Below the pieces are notes generated by a model. It searched no databases. It had not been told where the DNA came from and worked only from the letters and a program-made list of their open reading frames with translations. From Aliivibrio sp. S3MY1 (GTDB lineage Bacteria; Pseudomonadota; Gammaproteobacteria; Enterobacterales; Vibrionaceae), in contig NZ_JARACO010000001.1 in NCBI RefSeq assembly GCF_028765575.1, forward strand, positions 186,001 to 250,000: a stretch of 64,000 nucleotides of DNA, read 5' to 3'. Each line of letters opens with the position of its first letter. Position 1 is the first letter of the stretch. This document shows, piece by piece, positions 27,065 to 36,778 of this stretch. The position numbers and the translations under genes are program-made.

Positions 27065-28744
27065 ATGGATAAAACGTCTCGATTAGAAACGTCAGTGATC
27101 ATCATTGGAGGTGGTGCGACAGGTACTGGGATCATGCGTGACTGTGCTTTGCGCGGTATCGATTGTATTTTAATTGAAAAAGACGATTTAGCTTCTGGTA
27201 CCACAGGCCGAAATCATGGCTTACTTCACTCTGGGGCTCGCTATGCCGTGACGGATAATGAATCTGCTAAAGAATGCATTCATGAGAATAAAATACTAAA
27301 AAACATCGCAAAACATTGTGTTGAAGATACACAAGGCCTGTTTATCTCTCTTCCTGATGATGATTTAGATTTTCAAAAACAGTTTATTGAATCATGCCAA
27401 GTTGCTGGTATTGAAGCAAAACAACTCACCCCTAAAGAAGCCTTACTACTTGAACCAAACGTCAACCCTAACCTAATTGGTGCGGTTCAAGTCCCTGATG
27501 GAACCCTTGACCCTTTTCGTTTATGTGCGGCAAATGTGCTTGATGCGAAAGAAAATGGTGCGCGTTTGCTCACTCATACTCATGTGACGTCTCTTATTCG
27601 CCACCAAGATACCGTCCTTGGGGTTAACTGTATTGATGTTAGAACCCATCAAAAGATTGAAATATTCGCATCGGAAGTGATTAATGCCGCAGGTATTTGG
27701 GGACAAAACATCTGTGAATATGCTGATTTAAGTATCAAGATGTTCCCAGCTAAGGGCTCATTACTGATCTTAGATTACCGCATTAATAACTTAGTAATAA
27801 ACCGTTGCCGTAAACCTTCTGATGCCGACATTTTAGTTCCGGGTGACACTATTTCATTAATCGGTACGACATCAGAACATATTGATTATGACAAAATAGA
27901 TGACCTTCACGTTAGCGCCAAAGAAGTGGATATCCTACTAAGCGAAGGCGCGAAACTTGCTCCAATTATGGCGAATACTCGAGTACTTCGTGCTTATGCT
28001 GGTGTGCGTCCACTAGTCGCTGTTGATGATGATGGTTCAGGCCGTAATATAAGCCGTGGAATTGTACTGCTTGATCATGGTGAAAAAGATGGACTAAACG
28101 GGTTTACGACCATTACGGGTGGCAAGTTAATGACCTCACGTTTGATGGCTGAGATGACCACTGATCTTGTAGCGAAAAAACTGAATAACACCCAAGAATG
28201 TACAACCCACAGCCGTCCACTCCCGGGGTCACACAGTGCTTCTATCGCTGCGAAAAAAACCGCAAGCCTCGCAAAACCTGTTTATCAAAGTGCGGTTTAT
28301 CGTCACGGTGAACGAGCGCAAAGCTTCTTAACAGACAATGCTAAAGATCAAGCGGTTATCTGTGAATGTGAAATGGTGACTCAAGGTGAAATTAACTACG
28401 CCATCAATCAATTAGATGTTCACAATCTGGTTGATCTTCGTCGTCGTACCCGTTTAGGCATGGGACCTTGCCAAGGCGAATTATGTACGTATCGCGCTGC
28501 TGGGCTATTTGAAGAATGTGGACAAGTCTCTGGCAATCAATCAAGTCAATTATTAACTCACTTTTTAGAAGAACGCTGGAAAGGCATCAAACCCGTTTTC
28601 TGGGGTGATGCACTACGTGAAGCTGAATTTAGCTATTGGATTTATGAAGGCTTATTTGGAGCAAGCGACATACCTACCACCAGCACCTGTGTAGATACAG
28701 CTATCACGTCAGAACAACAAAAAGAACAAGAGGCAACATTATGA
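27065..28744 (+). CDS. glpA: Anaerobic glycerol-3-phosphate dehydrogenase subunit A
   Basis: The FAD subunit (559 residues) oxidises sn-glycerol-3-phosphate to DHAP at the membrane with GlpB and GlpC. It has the FAD motif VIIIGGGATGTGIMRDCALRG at the N-terminus, GTTGRNHGLLHSGARYA, and a C-terminal BFD-like 2Fe-2S domain (CECEMVTQGE ... GMGPCQGELCTYR). A GAGAG ribosome site precedes the ATG, and the gene overlaps glpB by 4 bp (ATGA). Upstream operator-like and Fnr-like sites fit GlpR and anaerobic control. Confidence 0.96.
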   Translation: MDKTSRLETSVIIIGGGATGTGIMRDCALRGIDCILIEKDDLASGTTGRNHGLLHSGARYAVTDNESAKECIHENKILKNIAKHCVEDTQGLFISLPDDDLDFQKQFIESCQVAGIEAKQLTPKEALLLEPNVNPNLIGAVQVPDGTLDPFRLCAANVLDAKENGARLLTHTHVTSLIRHQDTVLGVNCIDVRTHQKIEIFASEVINAAGIWGQNICEYADLSIKMFPAKGSLLILDYRINNLVINRCRKPSDADILVPGDTISLIGTTSEHIDYDKIDDLHVSAKEVDILLSEGAKLAPIMANTRVLRAYAGVRPLVAVDDDGSGRNISRGIVLLDHGEKDGLNGFTTITGGKLMTSRLMAEMTTDLVAKKLNNTQECTTHSRPLPGSHSASIAAKKTASLAKPVYQSAVYRHGERAQSFLTDNAKDQAVICECEMVTQGEINYAINQLDVHNLVDLRRRTRLGMGPCQGELCTYRAAGLFEECGQVSGNQSSQLLTHFLEERWKGIKPVFWGDALREAEFSYWIYEGLFGASDIPTTSTCVDTAITSEQQKEQEATL

Positions 28745-30111
28745 ACTTCGATACCATTATCATTGGCGGTGGCATGGCAGGCTTAAGCTGTGCTCTTCGC
28801 TGCCTAGAAGCCGGACTAAAAACAGCGGTAATTGCCTCAGGTCAAAGTGCTCTGCACTTCTCATCAGGCTCTATTGATGTATTAGCAAAAACACCTGATG
28901 GCACGCATGTTATCGACCCAATGTCAGCCATCGATGGATTTTCAACTCATTATCCTGAACACCCTTATGCCACATTAGGAAAAGAAACGGTAAACCGTGC
29001 AATTGATTGGTATCAAGCGACATTATCTACTATTGGCGTTCCACTAACCTCTCAAGAAAACGGACATAATCATTATCGATTAACACCGCTAGGTACAATG
29101 AAATCAACCTGGTTATCACAACCTTTTGTTCATCAATTCCCGATGGCATTAGAAAGCAATACCGTGCAAAAAATCGTATTAGTGACGATTGATGGCTTCC
29201 GTGATTTTCAACCAAAGTTGGCGCAAGATAACTTAAAGCAAATAACTCAATTATCTGATGTTGAAATTTCAACAGCGACTGTTTCGTTATCTGCTTTTAA
29301 TGACATTCAACGTAATCATTGTGAATTACGATCTATTGATCTTTCTCGATTATTAGCAAAACGAGCGAACCTACAAGAATTTGCACATGCACTGCAGCAA
29401 CACGCTAATCCCGGCGATCTTGTCGTGATCCCTGCGGTCTTTGGTAACGGAAAAGGCTTAGGACTTTTAAAAGAAATTGAAGCGTTAACTCAACTGACTT
29501 TATGTGAAGTTCCCACCATGCCGCCATCATTATTGGGGATTCGATTAGAGGAAACCATGAAACATGCTTTCATTGAGCAAGGTGGCTCTCTACTCAATGG
29601 AGATCATGTTATTCAAGGGGAGTTTTCTTATGTTGATAAAGAAGATCCTGAACATTCGCACTACAGATTAAACCGTATATTCACTAAAAATCATGGCGAC
29701 TTTCCACTGCAAGCAAAACAGTTTGTATTAGCAACTGGCAGTTTCTTTAGCCAAGGCTTAAAAGCAAGTGCCGATTCAATGGAAGAGCCTATTTTTGGCT
29801 TAGATATGGGCCAGACAACTTCTCGCACAGATTGGTACAGCTCTGCTTTTTTTAGCCCACAATCACATCCATTCTTAAGCATGGGGGTAAAAACGACACC
29901 GAAACTTCAAGCGATAAAATCAGGTCATATGATTGATAACCTGTATTGCGCAGGAGCGATATTATCGGGTTATAACCCAGTATTAGAAGGCAGTGGCAGT
30001 GGTGTTGCGATTAGTTCTGGCTTTCATGCAGCTGAATCAATAATCAAGCAAATACAGCCTGAATCTTTATCAAACAATAAAATGAAAGAACCACAAGAGG
30101 TCGCATTATGA
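28741..30111 (+). CDS. glpB: Anaerobic glycerol-3-phosphate dehydrogenase subunit B
   Basis: The 456-residue flavoprotein subunit carries the FAD motif TIIIGGGMAGLSCALRCLEAG, followed by SALHFSSGSIDVL. It bridges GlpA to the Fe-S subunit GlpC in transferring electrons to menaquinone. The gene overlaps glpA and glpC by 4 bp on each side, so translation of the three subunits is coupled. Length is slightly greater than E. coli GlpB (419) because of extra residues in the middle and C-terminus. Confidence 0.94.
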   Translation: MNFDTIIIGGGMAGLSCALRCLEAGLKTAVIASGQSALHFSSGSIDVLAKTPDGTHVIDPMSAIDGFSTHYPEHPYATLGKETVNRAIDWYQATLSTIGVPLTSQENGHNHYRLTPLGTMKSTWLSQPFVHQFPMALESNTVQKIVLVTIDGFRDFQPKLAQDNLKQITQLSDVEISTATVSLSAFNDIQRNHCELRSIDLSRLLAKRANLQEFAHALQQHANPGDLVVIPAVFGNGKGLGLLKEIEALTQLTLCEVPTMPPSLLGIRLEETMKHAFIEQGGSLLNGDHVIQGEFSYVDKEDPEHSHYRLNRIFTKNHGDFPLQAKQFVLATGSFFSQGLKASADSMEEPIFGLDMGQTTSRTDWYSSAFFSPQSHPFLSMGVKTTPKLQAIKSGHMIDNLYCAGAILSGYNPVLEGSGSGVAISSGFHAAESIIKQIQPESLSNNKMKEPQEVAL

Positions 30112-31379
30112 GCAGCCCATTATTTAATTCAAACTTATTAAAAGACAAGTTTGCAAAAGATAACTTAATTTTTAGAGCACCTGCAAATACAAGTTTTGAT
30201 CAGTGTTTAAAATGCACCGTATGTACCGTGTATTGCCCTGTTGCTAAAGAGAATCCTGATTATCCAGGTCCAAAACAATGCGGCCCTGATGGTGAGCGTT
30301 TACGCTTTAAGAGCCCAGAATATTATGATGAAACCTTAAAACTCTGCACCAACTGCAAGCGCTGTGAAACCGCTTGTCCATCAGGAGTTAAAATTGGTGA
30401 CATGATTGCAGTTGCTCGTGGTAAACACGGAAAACCAGCTTATAACATGAAGGGAATTCGCGATTTCGTATTAAGCCATACCGACCTATTTGGCTCGGTA
30501 GCAACGCCTGTTGCCCCTATTGTAAACGCTGTCACAAGCGTCCCCTTAGTTAAAAAAGTGATGCATAAAACCATTGGTGTTCATGATCATAAATCACTGC
30601 CGAAGTATTCTCACGGAACGTTCCGCCGCTGGTATAAAAAAGAAGTGTCAGATCAATCGATTTATCAGCAACAAGTCCATTATTTTCATGGTTGTTTTGT
30701 TAATTATAATCATCCACAACTGGGGAAAGACTTTATCCGTGTCATGAATAACATGCACATTGGCGTGCAGTTATTAGATAAAGAAAAATGTTGTGGTGTT
30801 CCTCTTATTGCTAACGGCTTTCATAAAAAAGCACAAAAAAACGCCGAGTTTAATGTGGCTAATTTAGAAGCTGCGATTGAACGTAGAGATGTGCCGATTT
30901 TATCGACCTCTTCTACTTGTTCGTTCACCTTACAACAAGAATATCCACATGTATTAGATGTCGATAACAGCAAGGTAGCGAAGAAAATAGAATACGTTAC
31001 GCGCTTTTTATTAAAAGAGATCATGAATGGTCGCGGGCCTAAAATGAAGCCCTTAAATAAGAAGATTGTGTATCATACACCTTGTCACTTAGAGCGCAGT
31101 GGCGGCAATATTTACACTATCGAATTGTTACGTGCTATCCCCGGTTTGGAAGTGCAAGTACTAGACAGTGAATGCTGTGGTTTAGCTGGCACTTACGGTT
31201 TTAAAACAGAGAATTACGATACCTCTATCGCTATTGGTAAAACTATCTTTGACCAAATAAAAGCAGCAAAACCAGATTATGCAATTACCGATTGCGAAAC
31301 TTGTAAATGGCAAATTGAAGAAAATACTAATGTGACGACTATTCATCCTATTTCTTTGCTATGCGAAGCATTAATGTAA
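30108..31379 (+). CDS. glpC: Anaerobic glycerol-3-phosphate dehydrogenase Fe-S membrane subunit C
   Basis: In this 423-residue protein, two 4Fe-4S motifs (CLKCTVCTVYCPV and CTNCKRCETACPS) are followed by two CCG domains (HGCFVNYNHPQLG...CCGVPL and HTPCHLERSGG...CCGLAGTYG). It anchors GlpAB to the membrane and reduces quinone. It ends TTIHPISLLCEALM; a decayed second copy of this very end lies at 33628-33699. Confidence 0.95.
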   Translation: MSSPLFNSNLLKDKFAKDNLIFRAPANTSFDQCLKCTVCTVYCPVAKENPDYPGPKQCGPDGERLRFKSPEYYDETLKLCTNCKRCETACPSGVKIGDMIAVARGKHGKPAYNMKGIRDFVLSHTDLFGSVATPVAPIVNAVTSVPLVKKVMHKTIGVHDHKSLPKYSHGTFRRWYKKEVSDQSIYQQQVHYFHGCFVNYNHPQLGKDFIRVMNNMHIGVQLLDKEKCCGVPLIANGFHKKAQKNAEFNVANLEAAIERRDVPILSTSSTCSFTLQQEYPHVLDVDNSKVAKKIEYVTRFLLKEIMNGRGPKMKPLNKKIVYHTPCHLERSGGNIYTIELLRAIPGLEVQVLDSECCGLAGTYGFKTENYDTSIAIGKTIFDQIKAAKPDYAITDCETCKWQIEENTNVTTIHPISLLCEALM

Positions 31380-31387
31380 ATTAGCAC

Positions 31388-31424
31388 AATAGCCTGCTTA
31401 ATAACTGAGCAGGCTATACTCTTT
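31388..31424 (+). terminator. Terminator after glpABC
   Basis: Perfect 9-bp arms TAGCCTGCT / AGCAGGCTA followed by a modest T-rich tail (TACTCTTT). Confidence 0.65.
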
Positions 31425-31507
31425 AGATACATCCTTGACCAGATAACCCCTAAAAAAATAACACAACAATCCCATATAGTTGCCCTGAAAATACCCACCC
31501 CTTAAGG

Positions 31508-31523
31508 TGTGACATAGATCACA
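31508..31523. promoter_or_regulatory. CRP-binding site upstream of EAL-PAS-GGDEF gene
   Basis: TGTGA-CATAGA-TCACA matches the CRP core TGTGA-N6-TCACA exactly, 85-100 bp before the start codon. Activation by cAMP-CRP is the usual reading. Confidence 0.75.
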
Positions 31524-31607
31524 CTTTGTATCACCTATTAGTCTAGGAGGTATGGTATTAAGCATGATAGATTAGCCGCGGATTTAACCTGGAATATAAT
31601 TTTAATC

Positions 31608-33317
31608 ATGCTTGAGAATATCTACTTCATTTATCAACCAAATTTCTTCGAAGGCTCTATTGTTTCTTATGAAGCATTACTAAGAGTTAAGGGCTATGAC
31701 GACTTACCTCTAGACTTTATTTCAGCGATTAATAATAAAGAAGAGCTTGATAAGGCCGTAATTTCTCATGTTATCTCCGATAAATTGAGTCTGAAAAATC
31801 AAGATAATATTCATATCTCAATCAGCATATCTGTCAGCAGTTTAGAGTCTGAATCTTTTATTGAATATTGTGAAACCGTATTCAACACTCATAAAGGTTT
31901 CTCATTTGAGTTAAACTTTAAGCATCAAAACGTGAATTTTGAAAAAATACGTTCAAATATGCAGCGACTAAAAAATCTCAACCTCTTTTTTACGCTTGAT
32001 GACTACGGCACAGAATGTAAAAATTCAGATCCATTATTAAGTCTTAACTTTGACTATATAAAGATCGACCGCTCATTAATTAGCCCAATCGTAGATGACT
32101 ACTTATCATTTTGTTTCTTACGCTCGTTGTATCAAAAGTTAAGTAAATTTTTAGGTAATAACGTCGTGATTAAGGGAATTGAAAACGTTAATCAGTTAAA
32201 TTTAATTCAATCTTTAGGGTCAGTAATATCTCAAGGAGATTACCTGTCTTACCCTATCTCGCTTTCTGAGTTAGATAAAAAACTTAAATCATATGTTCCT
32301 ACTATTGATAATCAATTAAATGACTCAATACCACCAATTGATCGCTTCATTTATAATATCAATGTAGCAAAAGACAATACCCAATTAAATCAAGCGTTAG
32401 AAGCCCTAAAGCCACAGGACCCATTTAACTTATTAGGTATTGACTACAACAATTTCAACTTACAAGCACTGAATACAAAATATCAAGAACTACTCGATGG
32501 TATAAAAAGTCCTTCGATTCTATTTACAACCAATCTAATGAAGCACTGTAATTGCCTTTTTATTCTAAGAGATGAACACGGTGTAGCAATATACAATAAT
32601 AAAAAGCACATTGATTATCTTGGTTGTGATTTAGTTGGGATGTCTGTATCTGATATATTACAACGATTCCCAGACTATCAAACTTGTCTGCAACTTGATC
32701 AACAATTACTCAATAATGAGTCTGATATATTAATGTCGAATGAGGTTGTAGAGGTCGATTCAACAACAACACATTTCCATACTTATCGCCAAAAAATAAA
32801 GTATTTTGATAAAACCTTTATCATGATATTTGTTTATGAAGATAACCAAGATGCACAATCGCCGATTGACCCATTAACCGGATGCTTTACTAAAGCTAAA
32901 CTTAATCATATTGATGTAAATACCTATAACACCTTGGTATTTATTGATTTAGATGGGTTTAAGGATATTAATGACCAATACGGGCATCAATTTGGAGATC
33001 AACAACTTAAGGAAGCCGCACGATTAATCAATCAGAACTTAAGAAAAGAAGATCTTCTTATTCGTTTTGGTGGAGATGAGTTTGTACTGTGTTTTGACTC
33101 TCATTCAATTCAAGATATTCAAACTAAAATGAGAATGATCCGAACCAATCTTGAACATCATTTTCAACAAAGAGAGATCTATTTATCCTACTCTTTTGGC
33201 GTAGCTCCATTAGACATGGATATCCAGTCTGCCTTAGATAATGCGGATAAAAAGATGTACATCAATAAAAGAAAACGTAAAAAAATCATTAATAATCAGC
33301 CTCATAATGAGGCTTGA
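31608..33317 (+). CDS. EAL-PAS-GGDEF protein (reversed order, EAL partly degenerate)
   Basis: This cytosolic protein has 569 residues. Residues about 1-240 form an EAL domain (YEALLR, FELNFKH, TLDDYGTE, IKIDRSLI, QGDYLSYP). The usual metal-binding Asn in the 'NVS' strand is Ser (ISISVSSLE) and the AEGVE motif reads IKGIEN, so phosphodiesterase activity may be lost. A PAS-like domain lies at about 300-410. The GGDEF domain (about 420-560) is intact: RFGGDEF near residue 487 with I-site RKED. The EAL-first order is unusual; most hybrids have GGDEF first. A perfect CRP site upstream suggests carbon-source control. The ribosome site is weak. Confidence 0.85.
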   Translation: MLENIYFIYQPNFFEGSIVSYEALLRVKGYDDLPLDFISAINNKEELDKAVISHVISDKLSLKNQDNIHISISISVSSLESESFIEYCETVFNTHKGFSFELNFKHQNVNFEKIRSNMQRLKNLNLFFTLDDYGTECKNSDPLLSLNFDYIKIDRSLISPIVDDYLSFCFLRSLYQKLSKFLGNNVVIKGIENVNQLNLIQSLGSVISQGDYLSYPISLSELDKKLKSYVPTIDNQLNDSIPPIDRFIYNINVAKDNTQLNQALEALKPQDPFNLLGIDYNNFNLQALNTKYQELLDGIKSPSILFTTNLMKHCNCLFILRDEHGVAIYNNKKHIDYLGCDLVGMSVSDILQRFPDYQTCLQLDQQLLNNESDILMSNEVVEVDSTTTHFHTYRQKIKYFDKTFIMIFVYEDNQDAQSPIDPLTGCFTKAKLNHIDVNTYNTLVFIDLDGFKDINDQYGHQFGDQQLKEAARLINQNLRKEDLLIRFGGDEFVLCFDSHSIQDIQTKMRMIRTNLEHHFQQREIYLSYSFGVAPLDMDIQSALDNADKKMYINKRKRKKIINNQPHNEA

Positions 33318-33439
33318 TTAAAGAGTTATCTATATATCTGGAGTCACATCTTGAACATGGAATGTTCTTGAATCTAACAACCGTTTTTCTTCTACTTTTC
33401 CAGTAAAATTGATCTTATTTAAATCCAAGTATTTCTATA

Positions 33440-33470
33440 AAATCAAAAAAGCCTGAAGAACACTTCAGGC
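33440..33470 (-). terminator. Strong minus-strand terminator
   Basis: Arms GCCTGAAG / CTTCAGGC with six A on the plus strand, giving a U-run on the minus transcript. It lies about 290 bp past the end of the metalloprotease gene and may terminate that transcript. Confidence 0.8.
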
Positions 33471-33627
33471 GAATAAAAAGATTTAAATTTAACATTAACT
33501 TACTTGCGCAAGTTTAACGTAGTTCGATGCCATAGCACATTTTCAACTTTTTAAGAGAATTCATGCCGCATTAAGTGGTCGGTTTCTGCTTCTTACGCTA
33601 CATTTTCTAGTAACATCCAACCCAGAG

Positions 33628-33699
33628 TGGCAAATTGAATAACATACCAATATGACAACCATCCACCCAATCTTGCCATTATGTGAAGCATTGATTTAA
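33628..33699 (+). pseudogene. Fossil 3' end of a second glpC
   Basis: The plus-strand reading is W-Q-I-E, stop, H, then TNMTTIHPILPLCEALI and a stop. The intact glpC in this window ends with WQIEENTNVTTIHPISLLCEALM. Most codons differ only at silent positions, so this is a diverged paralogue rather than a recent copy. Only about 24 codons are recognisable. Confidence 0.8.
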
Positions 33700-33760
33700 C
33701 TATTCCGGGGGTGTGGGCACGAGCCCACAACCCTGTTCTATATGAATATCTTAATTAAAC

Positions 33761-36532
33761 CTAATGTTTTAGTCTCACTGTTTTAGTATTTAAACCATCA
33801 CTAAATACAGCGAGGATCTCACCATCATTATGATGTGCTGGAATATCCAATTCTAGATTTCCTAATTGATTCTGAATGGTCATCAGCTTTACCTCTCCAT
33901 CATAATTAATCGATGTTATATCAACCCATGGATACTGATTGTTATCCCACACTACAGACACTCGACCATTATGAATCGAAACATCGGGATTAAATGAACG
34001 TAATAATGTCTTGCCTCGATTTATTTCATTATATGGATAATGCGTTCCATCCATTTTCTTTAAGGTTAATTCAGATATGTTAGATTTTGGGATTTCAAGC
34101 GTAAAATATCGCTCATTACTTTCGCCCTCCGTAACTAAACCAACACCATAATCCATTATTTTTCCATTATTATTTACAGATAATATGGCTTTTACATCGC
34201 TTTGAACCAAAGGGATGCCTATGCGACTGGTTATCGGTTTGTAAGTGACCACTCCCTTCGTTGAAATGACTCCCTGGATCATAGTCAATGCTTCAGGAGT
34301 TGCGCTTAACGGTATATAACCCGCATAATTCGTTGCATAGTCCGCTGCTTTTTTATAGTGGTAGCTAGTAAGATGATAGCCTGAACAATACCCCATCACA
34401 TCTGTTGCCGTCGTATCCCAAATATTATCCACTTTAGGTTGGAGAGTCTCTCCTGTGGATTTGACATAAATCGGTACATCAGGGTTCATTTTACCTTCAC
34501 TCGCCCCCACCCAAGGCTGAGGTATCTGCGTCCAAAAGGAGTCTGCCCCACTAGCAGAACCACAACCTTCTGGAGTTGGGGCATGATTTAAAGATAAGTT
34601 ATGCCCTAGCTCATGAACCATTGTTCGTTGCACGTTTCTATCGCAATCAGCATCTCGTCCTGAGGCCGAGTGATTGGTTCCAACAAAACCAAGGCCAACC
34701 TGCCCCCAACAAACTCCTTTGACCATAGCGTAATAATGAATAGAAGTATCTCCGCCATTCTCAGCTTGTCGAATACGCTCGGCAATATTTAAAGCTTCTA
34801 CAATACTGTCGCTAGAAGAAACGATGGGTTCACGAATGGAGACCTCCGCCACGGAAAAAGGGAGGGCATCTGTCAATGCTTTTTTTATGTCGTCAATACT
34901 ATTAATATTGGCTTCAATCTCTCCTCTCCCATCGCCATCTTTGTCCACATTTACTGGGATAACGACTACTTTAATATCACTATGTTTAGAAAATTTAGGT
35001 TGAATAACGTATTTATCAGATGAACTTTCATCTTTAATATAATAGCTAGAAGAGCCTTTAATAAATTGATTATCTCCTCTACTCACTTTTGCATAACAGC
35101 TCTTTTCTAAACCAAAATCAGGCGTAGCAGTAACAATATCATCGAGACTTGTTGGGCAAATCATATCAAAGATCTGCTCAGGTTCCCCATCATTAACCAC
35201 GTAGAACTTTAAGGTTGGCATATCCTTATTATTCGTCTTAGCTTCAGGATAAGCTCGAATAATAAATCCCGCTCCTGCGCTCATCACTTGATAGGGGTCC
35301 GTTGCTTTTTGTATTAGAGCTTGTCCAAAATCAATTTTATTTATTACATAATGCGTTGAATCACTGACTGTTACCTCGTAAGACGTCGTGGCTCTATCTC
35401 CATACGCATCAGGATTTAGCGTAACGGTGATCCTTGCGGTTCCTTCAGACTTTCCGCTTAACGTCCCCTCTTCATTCACCTTTACTATTTCATCATTTGA
35501 ACTTGAATAGGTAAACTCATCAGTCAATATCGTTTCATTATCAGATATACGTTTGACTTCAATACCAGAGCCTATTTGGTTTTTAGAGCCTACCTGAATA
35601 GAAATAGAAGGCTCTATTGCTGTTATATTCGCAGGTGTTAAACAATCAACAAGAATAGCGGCATCTTTTCCACCGGAATCAGTGTAGCTACCTAGATTAT
35701 CAATATGACATACTTGTCCGAACCTTGGCTGGCGTACTATAGATCTGGGAGCATATGCCCCATTAGCATAAACATTACCCACAAAAGTCAAACCATTTTT
35801 TCTTATATCATAATTTGCTCGAAATATTTGCGATGCATTATGCCGATGGTCTACTTCAACCGTTATATGTGTTTCCTTACTATTATCAAATCCTCGTAAG
35901 TTAAGTGATAATTTATTCGCAGGTGTCGTTACTGATATCGGCTCACTTGGAACACCGCATACACTATTAATACAAGAGGCCACAGATAATGTTGTAGGAA
36001 TACCAATACCAATATCTTTAAATTCATAGGTTAACGTGTTTACCTTTTCTATTTTGTTATTGTCTCTAAATACCTCATAAGAACTCGCGTTAGCGACTCC
36101 ATCCCAACTTAAAACAACCTCTTTACTGTTGCCATCAATCAATTCCGTGATTAATTTTTTGGGAGGGTTCGGCAAATCAACAACAATCGACAGTACTTTT
36201 GTGGTTTTAACCTTACCATCGCTAACAGAAACAGGTAAATTATGCTTTCCTTTATCCGCTAACTTAGGATTGAATGTAATTAATCCCGTTTCTTGATTCA
36301 AATGGATCCATTCTTCAACACTCCCTGCGAAAGAATAAGCAAGAGCATCTCCATCAATATCAGAAGCGATAATCTGAACATTAGATTCTATTTCAACCAA
36401 AATTGATGTGTTTTTCAATGGGTTTATAATTGGAGGGCTATTTTGATATCCTGCACCTATGGAGGTGTCTATTTCTTCATTGGTAAAACAACCAGTCAAA
36501 ATAAACAGGGATGCAAAAAAAAATTTTCTCAT
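33761..36532 (-). CDS. Surface metalloprotease lipoprotein with Ig-like domains
   Basis: The 923-residue protein has a lipobox (FASLFILTGC, Cys about 15). In order: a cadherin-like/Ig domain (about 30-130, ASDIDGDALAYSF ... LPVSVSDGKV), a fibronectin III-like domain (about 130-205), a Big_2-like bacterial Ig (about 300-390, FTYSSSNDEIVKVNEEGTLSG), and a metzincin-type peptidase with the zinc motif HELGHNLSLNH near residue 639 and a Met-turn DVMGYC near 712. A beta-rich tail follows. It may cut host or matrix glycoproteins, in the manner of M66-like enzymes, but the substrate is unknown. A probable CRP site lies upstream. Confidence 0.8.
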   Translation of the reverse strand: MRKFFFASLFILTGCFTNEEIDTSIGAGYQNSPPIINPLKNTSILVEIESNVQIIASDIDGDALAYSFAGSVEEWIHLNQETGLITFNPKLADKGKHNLPVSVSDGKVKTTKVLSIVVDLPNPPKKLITELIDGNSKEVVLSWDGVANASSYEVFRDNNKIEKVNTLTYEFKDIGIGIPTTLSVASCINSVCGVPSEPISVTTPANKLSLNLRGFDNSKETHITVEVDHRHNASQIFRANYDIRKNGLTFVGNVYANGAYAPRSIVRQPRFGQVCHIDNLGSYTDSGGKDAAILVDCLTPANITAIEPSISIQVGSKNQIGSGIEVKRISDNETILTDEFTYSSSNDEIVKVNEEGTLSGKSEGTARITVTLNPDAYGDRATTSYEVTVSDSTHYVINKIDFGQALIQKATDPYQVMSAGAGFIIRAYPEAKTNNKDMPTLKFYVVNDGEPEQIFDMICPTSLDDIVTATPDFGLEKSCYAKVSRGDNQFIKGSSSYYIKDESSSDKYVIQPKFSKHSDIKVVVIPVNVDKDGDGRGEIEANINSIDDIKKALTDALPFSVAEVSIREPIVSSSDSIVEALNIAERIRQAENGGDTSIHYYAMVKGVCWGQVGLGFVGTNHSASGRDADCDRNVQRTMVHELGHNLSLNHAPTPEGCGSASGADSFWTQIPQPWVGASEGKMNPDVPIYVKSTGETLQPKVDNIWDTTATDVMGYCSGYHLTSYHYKKAADYATNYAGYIPLSATPEALTMIQGVISTKGVVTYKPITSRIGIPLVQSDVKAILSVNNNGKIMDYGVGLVTEGESNERYFTLEIPKSNISELTLKKMDGTHYPYNEINRGKTLLRSFNPDVSIHNGRVSVVWDNNQYPWVDITSINYDGEVKLMTIQNQLGNLELDIPAHHNDGEILAVFSDGLNTKTVRLKH

Positions 36533-36607
36533 TTTTAGGTTTACGTATGATAAAAAGAAGATTATGCCGTGTAACTGATACGGTCATATACAGTATAGAT
36601 TAATTAC

Positions 36608-36623
36608 TGTGAGGAAAGTCACG
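36608..36623. promoter_or_regulatory. Probable CRP site upstream of the metalloprotease gene
   Basis: TGTGA-GGAAAG-TCACG matches 9 of 10 specified CRP core bases, about 80 bp before the start codon on the minus strand. Confidence 0.55.
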
Positions 36624-36709
36624 TATTATGATTAAATAATGAAACGGCTGTAAAACCAAATATTATCTCTTTAAATTTCAAATAAATTAGCTATGAATTA
36701 TTCTTAATA

Positions 36710-36740
36710 TAAAAAACCAGTCAACTTAACTGACTGGTTT
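36710..36740 (-). terminator. Terminator after glpD
   Basis: Perfect arms AACCAGTCA / TGACTGGTT with a U-run on the minus transcript. Confidence 0.85.
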
Positions 36741-36778
36741 CACTTGTTGCAAACATGTTTATTTTTACGTTTTTATAT

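Larger units (their letters stand above)
33318..33760. other. Gene-free scar region between GGDEF gene and metalloprotease
   Basis: 443 bp with no intact gene. It contains a minus-strand terminator (33440-33470), a short palindrome ACTTGCGCAAGT near 33503, the glpC fossil (33628-33699) and a perfect inverted repeat TGTGGGC-ACGA-GCCCACA at 33712-33729. Confidence 0.6.

Noticed and set aside
33712-33729. Perfect inverted repeat TGTGGGC-ACGA-GCCCACA as a terminator or IS end
   Set aside because: No T-run follows on either strand, no matching partner or transposase was seen, so it is only noted as an inverted repeat.
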